NCBI GenBank assembly: GCA_023391105.1
Contig: JAEWBO010000041.1
Span: 47,617 to 111,616 of the forward strand
Direction of reading: 5' to 3'
DNA from: Bacillota bacterium
GTDB lineage: Bacteria > Bacillota > Clostridia > Christensenellales > SZUA-584
DNA length: 64,000 nt
The notes beneath the pieces are model-generated. The model was not told the origin of the DNA, searched no databases, and was given only the letters and a program-made list of their open reading frames with translations. The position numbers and the translations under genes were made by a program. Below, one piece after another: positions 60,346 through 64,000 of this stretch (position 1 is the stretch's first letter; each line of letters opens with the position of its first letter).

Positions 60346-61028
60346 GACGGCTCATGTTCGATAAAGTCGTTGAGTATGATAAATCGGTTCTTTTCAAACT
60401 GAATCAGACCTTCGTCTTGCATGCGGCCGAGTTCGCGAGACAACGCGCTGCGGTCCACACAAAGATAGGCAGCGAATTCTTCCCGGTTAAAGGGTATCGA
60501 AAATTCCTTTGTCTTTTTGCGCTTGGACTGCAAGCAAAGATAGAGAATAATGCGGTCTCTCAGGCTCTTTTTAGACAGTATATCAATCTTATACAACTGG
60601 CGCATGTTCACGTTTGCGACGAGTTCGAGTATGTTTTTCAGCATCATGCAGCGAAGACGGTCGGGAATCACGCTGGGTGATCCGATCAGATGAAACGGAA
60701 ATGTCAGCACCTGCGCATCGGAAAAGCACGATATCACAAGCGGGCTTATTTGGGTTGGCGTGCAAGCCACCTCTATGCCGTACAGCTTATAAGCTTTGGC
60801 TTTTCGTATCAGGTTGAGGTGCCCGTAAACATCTTCTTTATAGATACTAAGCTCCCCGCTTAACACAATGCCCACATAATCGATGGTGTCATCGAGGTTG
60901 ACGAGTATTGTTCCTTTTTCGTGCTGAGTGATTTGCAAATGAAGAAGCGGCAAAAGCGCAACTATATCCTCTTTGCCAAGGCCGCTGAACAGTTTCGTTT
61001 TTATCAAGCTGTCTGTCATCTTTTCCAT
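60342..61028 (-). CDS. Crp/Fnr-family transcriptional regulator
   Basis: 228 residues; the ATG at 61028 has GGTGAG 6 bases upstream, so it is preferred over the longer frame. N-terminal cyclic-nucleotide-like beta-barrel domain (about 20-130), C-terminal winged HTH with FNREEFAAYLCVDRSALSRELGRM. The barrel has Cys in ACTPTQ and SCFSDA but not the N-terminal Fe-S Cys set of E. coli FNR. It is encoded at the end of the Mo cluster, pointing inward, and its stop overlaps that of the MogA/MoaB gene. It may control the Mo or catabolic genes; a Crp/Fnr-type palindrome lies upstream of the Mo operon. Confidence 0.9.
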   Translation of the reverse strand: MEKMTDSLIKTKLFSGLGKEDIVALLPLLHLQITQHEKGTILVNLDDTIDYVGIVLSGELSIYKEDVYGHLNLIRKAKAYKLYGIEVACTPTQISPLVISCFSDAQVLTFPFHLIGSPSVIPDRLRCMMLKNILELVANVNMRQLYKIDILSKKSLRDRIILYLCLQSKRKKTKEFSIPFNREEFAAYLCVDRSALSRELGRMQDEGLIQFEKNRFIILNDFIEHEPS

Positions 61029-61055
61029 AAGACTCACCGTTTCGTTGTTTAAGTC

Positions 61056-61064
61056 AGTATACCA
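61056..61064 (-). promoter_or_regulatory. Extended -10 promoter of the Crp/Fnr-type gene
   Basis: On the minus strand TGG TATACT, 28 bases before the ATG. No clear -35. The 61029-61261 gap shows no other site. Confidence 0.45.
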
Positions 61065-61261
61065 CATTTTTGTGAATTCATCTTTATGGCTTTGATGCTC
61101 CCTACTTACCTTTGATCGTTTTCATGTATTAAACGAACGGCAAAAAGAATATGAAAAAGCAAATTAGTGTGACACAAGGATAACGAGGAATCTCTTGCGT
61201 GAGAAAACGGAGTAAAAAAGAATGTCATAGCAAACCAATTTCAAGTAGCTTTCTTGGTTCT

Positions 61262-62023
61262 CTAGTGGCTGCTGATTTCGGGATAGTTCTGAAATTGTCT
61301 GCAGTATTCCGAGTAGCTGATGCCGGTATATTTTTTGAAACAACGACCGAAATAATTAGGGTCGGGAATGCCTACTGCATTTGCCGTGCTGAACATCTTT
61401 TGATTCTCTTTGGCCATTATCATTGCCTTTTTCATTCGGCACTCTGTCAGATGCTCAATAAAAGAATTACCAACCTCCGACTTAAACCGACGGCTTAAAT
61501 AGCTTGGGTTAAACCCGAACATCTGAGCGATTGACGTTAAATTCAGGCTGGAGTCGGTATAGTTTTTTTCGACGAATTTGGCAATTTTGCTGATGGTCGT
61601 CGGCTCAATTTCAGTATAATCTTCTGAATCCTTATCAGTTTCAAAAATAGACTGCCTGACCTTTTTAAGAATTTCATATATTTCAGCGCGGACGATGGGC
61701 TTTAATATATAGCCGCAGGCCGGTAAGCCCACACATTGACGGGCGTACTCAAACTCGTCAAAGGCTGTCAGCACGATGATTTTCAGATTCGGATACCGGC
61801 TGATGGCCAGCTTGGAAAACTCGATCCCGTCCATGAACGGCATGCAGATATCCACAAACACGATATGCGGACGCAGTTCATCTATTTTGTTGATGGCCTC
61901 AATGCCGCTTCCCGCTTCTCCTACAACCTCAAGATCAAGCGAGGCCCAGTCGATCGAATTCCTAAGCAAAAGACGTGTGGGTTTTTCATCATCAATAAGC
62001 ATGACTCTAAACATATTCGGCAC
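61262..62023 (-). CDS. Response regulator, AraC-type output (YesN-like)
   Basis: 253 residues. Receiver domain: LIDDEKPTR acidic pair, VFVDICMPFMDG with the phospho-acceptor Asp, VLTAFDEFEYA and YILKP Lys. The C-terminal AraC-type DNA-binding domain has two HTHs (LTSIAQMFGFNPSYLSRRFK and ...GIPDPNYFGRCFKKYTGISYSE). It starts 3 bases after the kinase gene and is co-transcribed with it. YesMN pairs commonly control uptake of carbohydrates; no target is obvious here. Confidence 0.94.
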   Translation of the reverse strand: MPNMFRVMLIDDEKPTRLLLRNSIDWASLDLEVVGEAGSGIEAINKIDELRPHIVFVDICMPFMDGIEFSKLAISRYPNLKIIVLTAFDEFEYARQCVGLPACGYILKPIVRAEIYEILKKVRQSIFETDKDSEDYTEIEPTTISKIAKFVEKNYTDSSLNLTSIAQMFGFNPSYLSRRFKSEVGNSFIEHLTECRMKKAMIMAKENQKMFSTANAVGIPDPNYFGRCFKKYTGISYSEYCRQFQNYPEISSH

Positions 62024-62026
62024 CTC

Positions 62027-63784
62027 TTATTTTTGATTTGGAATAATGATTTCGATTTCGGTATATTCTCCGGGCTCACTGCGAATCAGTATCGTTTCAC
62101 GGTAGTTGCAGTAGTAACGTATACGTTCGATAGTGCCCTTAAGGCCAAAGCTCCTCAGTGCATTATCCTCCGATGATACGCTGGAAAGCACTTTGCTGAT
62201 CTGATCTTGCGTCATGCCCATTCCGGTATCGTATACGAGTATATGAACGCCATCGTCTTTTTTAAATACGCTGATGCGGATGATTCCTTTTTCGCCTTTA
62301 AGTCTGACGCCATGATACAGGCTGTTTTCTACCAAAGGCTGAAGAATCAGCTTTGGTATCATGGTATCCATCGCATTCTCATCCAATATATATTCATCAT
62401 CAAAAGAATCTGCATAACGCAGCTTTTGCAGCGACAGATAGTCCTTTACTATCTGTATTTCGTTGCGTACCGGGATGTCACGGCTTCCTTTGCTTAAAAA
62501 GTTGCGGTAAAAGCTGCCCAGCGTTTCCAGTGCGTCATGAACCTTTGGCGCATTGCTTTGCAGCGCCATATAGCTGATTGTTTCGAGAGAGTTATATAGA
62601 AAATGCGGCTTGATCTGTTCATGCAGAATGCGCATCTCCGCTTTTTGTACGCTCTTTTCCTTATCAATGAGCTGGGTAATCAGTTGGTTAACATGGACGA
62701 TCATGCTGTTGTAGCTTTCTGCAAGACGTTTTATCTCGTTATTAGGCAGTGACAGCTTGATCTCCTGCAGTAATCCGTCCGATTTGGTATCTTCGATGGC
62801 ATCGGTGAGTTGATCTATCGGACGGGCGATATTGCTCGAAATAAATACGCCACTGCTGAACACTGTGATGATCGCAGCTAACATCAGTATGCCAGCAATC
62901 CATACAGCCTCAGGGGATTTAAGACCTGTCACCAAAACAGGGCTGCTGCTCACTTGAACGATCGGAATGTCTTCTGTACTGTAGGCACATAGAACCATTC
63001 TCTGACCGTCAACGCTTGTTTCTTCCCAATGAAAACCTTTGCCGACAAATTCCTGTCTGAATGAGCTTTTAAGTGTTTCATCACCCCATAGAACATTGCC
63101 TTCATGATCAAAAAAACAAAGCGTTCTGCCATTACTTCCTTGATCCTTCATGGCGGAATTCAGGACACTGGAAGTTAAGTTGAGGACGAGCAGGCCGATC
63201 CTTTCCTGTGTGTCGATATCATAGATATAGCGTGCCATGGAAATCAGCGGGGTGCCGATTTGCTTATGAAAAGCGCCGCCACCGTTAATCATGGCGATAT
63301 TACCGCCATTGGCTTCTTGCAAGGGCTCGTTCCACTCCGGGGATTTGAGAAGCCAATTGTTTATCAGCATAATACCGGCACCGGTACGAACGTAATCACC
63401 ATCCAGACGGTAGACATAAACGGAATCAACAAAGCTATAGATCGTGGTGACGCCAATGATTCCATATTTCGCGTTTGTGGTTATATAGGAATTTGGTTTT
63501 TCCGAGTTGCGCAGAAAAGTGATAACATCAGAGTTTATCATAATCTGGCGCGACATGTCATTATAACGGTCAAGTATGGCTGCAATATTTTTGTTAAGCC
63601 CGGTCATGGCGAGCTCGCTACTGGATACCTCGTTCTCCACAGCGGATCTCACCATAAAGATGACGTAAGTAATGATAAATATAACAAAGAATATGGCGAG
63701 CACAAACATAAAGAACCGCCAGGTTTTTCGCTTTAGTGACTGCTCGCTAAGCTTTGATTTTGCAGCCTTATTTAGAATACTCAT
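62027..63784 (-). CDS. Sensor histidine kinase (YesM-like)
   Basis: 585 residues; the ATG at 63784 (SD TGAGG, 8 bases) is preferred because the promoter start site lies near 63830, excluding the longer frame. TM1 about 23-45, large extracytoplasmic sensor (about 46-290, Cache-type by size), TM2 about 292-315, HAMP (SNIARPIDQLTDAIE), then LytS-type kinase: HEQIKPHFLYNSLETIS with the phospho-His, LVENSLYHG N box, YDTGMGM and FGLKGTIERIR. It forms an operon with the response regulator. Confidence 0.94.
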   Translation of the reverse strand: MSILNKAAKSKLSEQSLKRKTWRFFMFVLAIFFVIFIITYVIFMVRSAVENEVSSSELAMTGLNKNIAAILDRYNDMSRQIMINSDVITFLRNSEKPNSYITTNAKYGIIGVTTIYSFVDSVYVYRLDGDYVRTGAGIMLINNWLLKSPEWNEPLQEANGGNIAMINGGGAFHKQIGTPLISMARYIYDIDTQERIGLLVLNLTSSVLNSAMKDQGSNGRTLCFFDHEGNVLWGDETLKSSFRQEFVGKGFHWEETSVDGQRMVLCAYSTEDIPIVQVSSSPVLVTGLKSPEAVWIAGILMLAAIITVFSSGVFISSNIARPIDQLTDAIEDTKSDGLLQEIKLSLPNNEIKRLAESYNSMIVHVNQLITQLIDKEKSVQKAEMRILHEQIKPHFLYNSLETISYMALQSNAPKVHDALETLGSFYRNFLSKGSRDIPVRNEIQIVKDYLSLQKLRYADSFDDEYILDENAMDTMIPKLILQPLVENSLYHGVRLKGEKGIIRISVFKKDDGVHILVYDTGMGMTQDQISKVLSSVSSEDNALRSFGLKGTIERIRYYCNYRETILIRSEPGEYTEIEIIIPNQK

Positions 63785-63836
63785 AAGGTTCAACCTCATG
63801 TGACGAAAGCAAAGAAACATATTGAAGTTCATAGCT

Positions 63837-63865
63837 ATTATAACAGATTGCCTTGCCGATGTAAA
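63837..63865 (-). promoter_or_regulatory. Sigma-A promoter of the yesMN-like operon
   Basis: On the minus strand TTTACA (63860-63865), 17 bases, TATAAT (63837-63842); predicted start near 63830, giving a 46-base leader to the ATG at 63784. Confidence 0.78.
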
Positions 63866-63931
63866 ATAAAAGAAGCAGCAAGCCCTCTACGTTGTCAAAT
63901 GATCTGTTACACTTTTGGCAAAGTAATCCCT

Positions 63932-63968
63932 CCAGTACTGGAGGGGCGATTTTCGCCCCAGAATCAGC
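63932..63968. repeat. Two adjacent palindromes at the right edge
   Basis: CCCTCCAGTACTGGAGGG is a perfect 18-base palindrome, followed at once by GGGGCGA TTT TCGCCCC, a second perfect hairpin. No T-run follows. They may terminate a gene beyond the window or be a dispersed palindromic repeat; nothing else was found in 63866-64000. Confidence 0.5.
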
Positions 63969-64000
63969 AGCGGAAAGTTGTTATCCCACCTCTGATATCG

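Overview
The window is chromosomal DNA from an anaerobic, spore-forming Bacillota, most likely class Clostridia. The evidence is a germination protease, two SpoIIP paralogues, a cotJABC spore-coat operon, a B12-dependent ribonucleotide reductase, a class 1B (PyrK-dependent) dihydroorotate dehydrogenase, and many Mo/Fe-S/PLP fermentation enzymes. No rRNA, tRNA, CRISPR array or insertion sequence was recognised.

Layout. (1) 1-8.2 kb: pyrimidine operon pyrC'-pyrF-carA-carB-pyrK-pyrD-pyrE, tightly overlapped, cut at the left edge and closed by a terminator. (2) 8.2-25.1 kb: housekeeping and sporulation genes: a long hairpin repeat, a four-HAMP chemoreceptor, a GNAT protein, gpr, tandem spoIIP genes with matching sigma-E-type promoters, murI, nrdJ (NrdR box inside its promoter), a zinc-finger anti-sigma-like protein, an EF-G paralogue, a YetF-like protein, a UppS-like protein and RNase Z. 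Two copies of a small element with terminal inverted repeats flank the gpr-spoIIP segment. (3) 25.2-27.2 kb: an AT-rich restriction-modification pair resembling the Eco47II/Sau96I (GGNCC) family, probably acquired. (4) 27.4-31.5 kb: spore-coat region: cotJABC, a GerQ-like protein, an amidohydrolase, a 51-residue Asn/Gln-rich protein and a second CotJC-like Mn-catalase. (5) 32.2-37.2 kb: a BMP-type nucleoside ABC transporter. (6) 37.2-54.0 kb: divergent xdhC and a long operon ygeY-ygeW-arcC-ssnA-ygfK-hyuA-(PLP enzyme)-ygeX-sdaAB-sdaAA, then a YheO-type regulator and another amidohydrolase. (7) 54.3-61.0 kb: molybdenum region: a molybdopterin-binding protein with a Cys-rich tail, moaC, modABC, moaA, a MOSC protein and MogA/MoaB, with a convergent Crp/Fnr regulator. 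(8) 61.2-63.8 kb: a YesM/YesN-type two-component system.

Regions 5-7 read as one physiological unit. A purine or nucleoside importer, the gene set linked to anaerobic purine/uric-acid breakdown, an XdhC maturation factor, and molybdate uptake plus molybdopterin synthesis would together serve a Mo-hydroxylase-dependent purine fermentation ending in diaminopropionate or serine, then pyruvate and ammonia, with ATP from carbamoyl phosphate. The hydroxylase itself is not in the window. The least explained parts are the PLP enzyme at 47494-48969, the inverted-repeat leaders upstream of the transporter and ygeY, a Crp/Fnr-like palindrome near -42 of the molybdenum promoter, the small inverted-repeat element family and the Asn/Gln-rich small protein.
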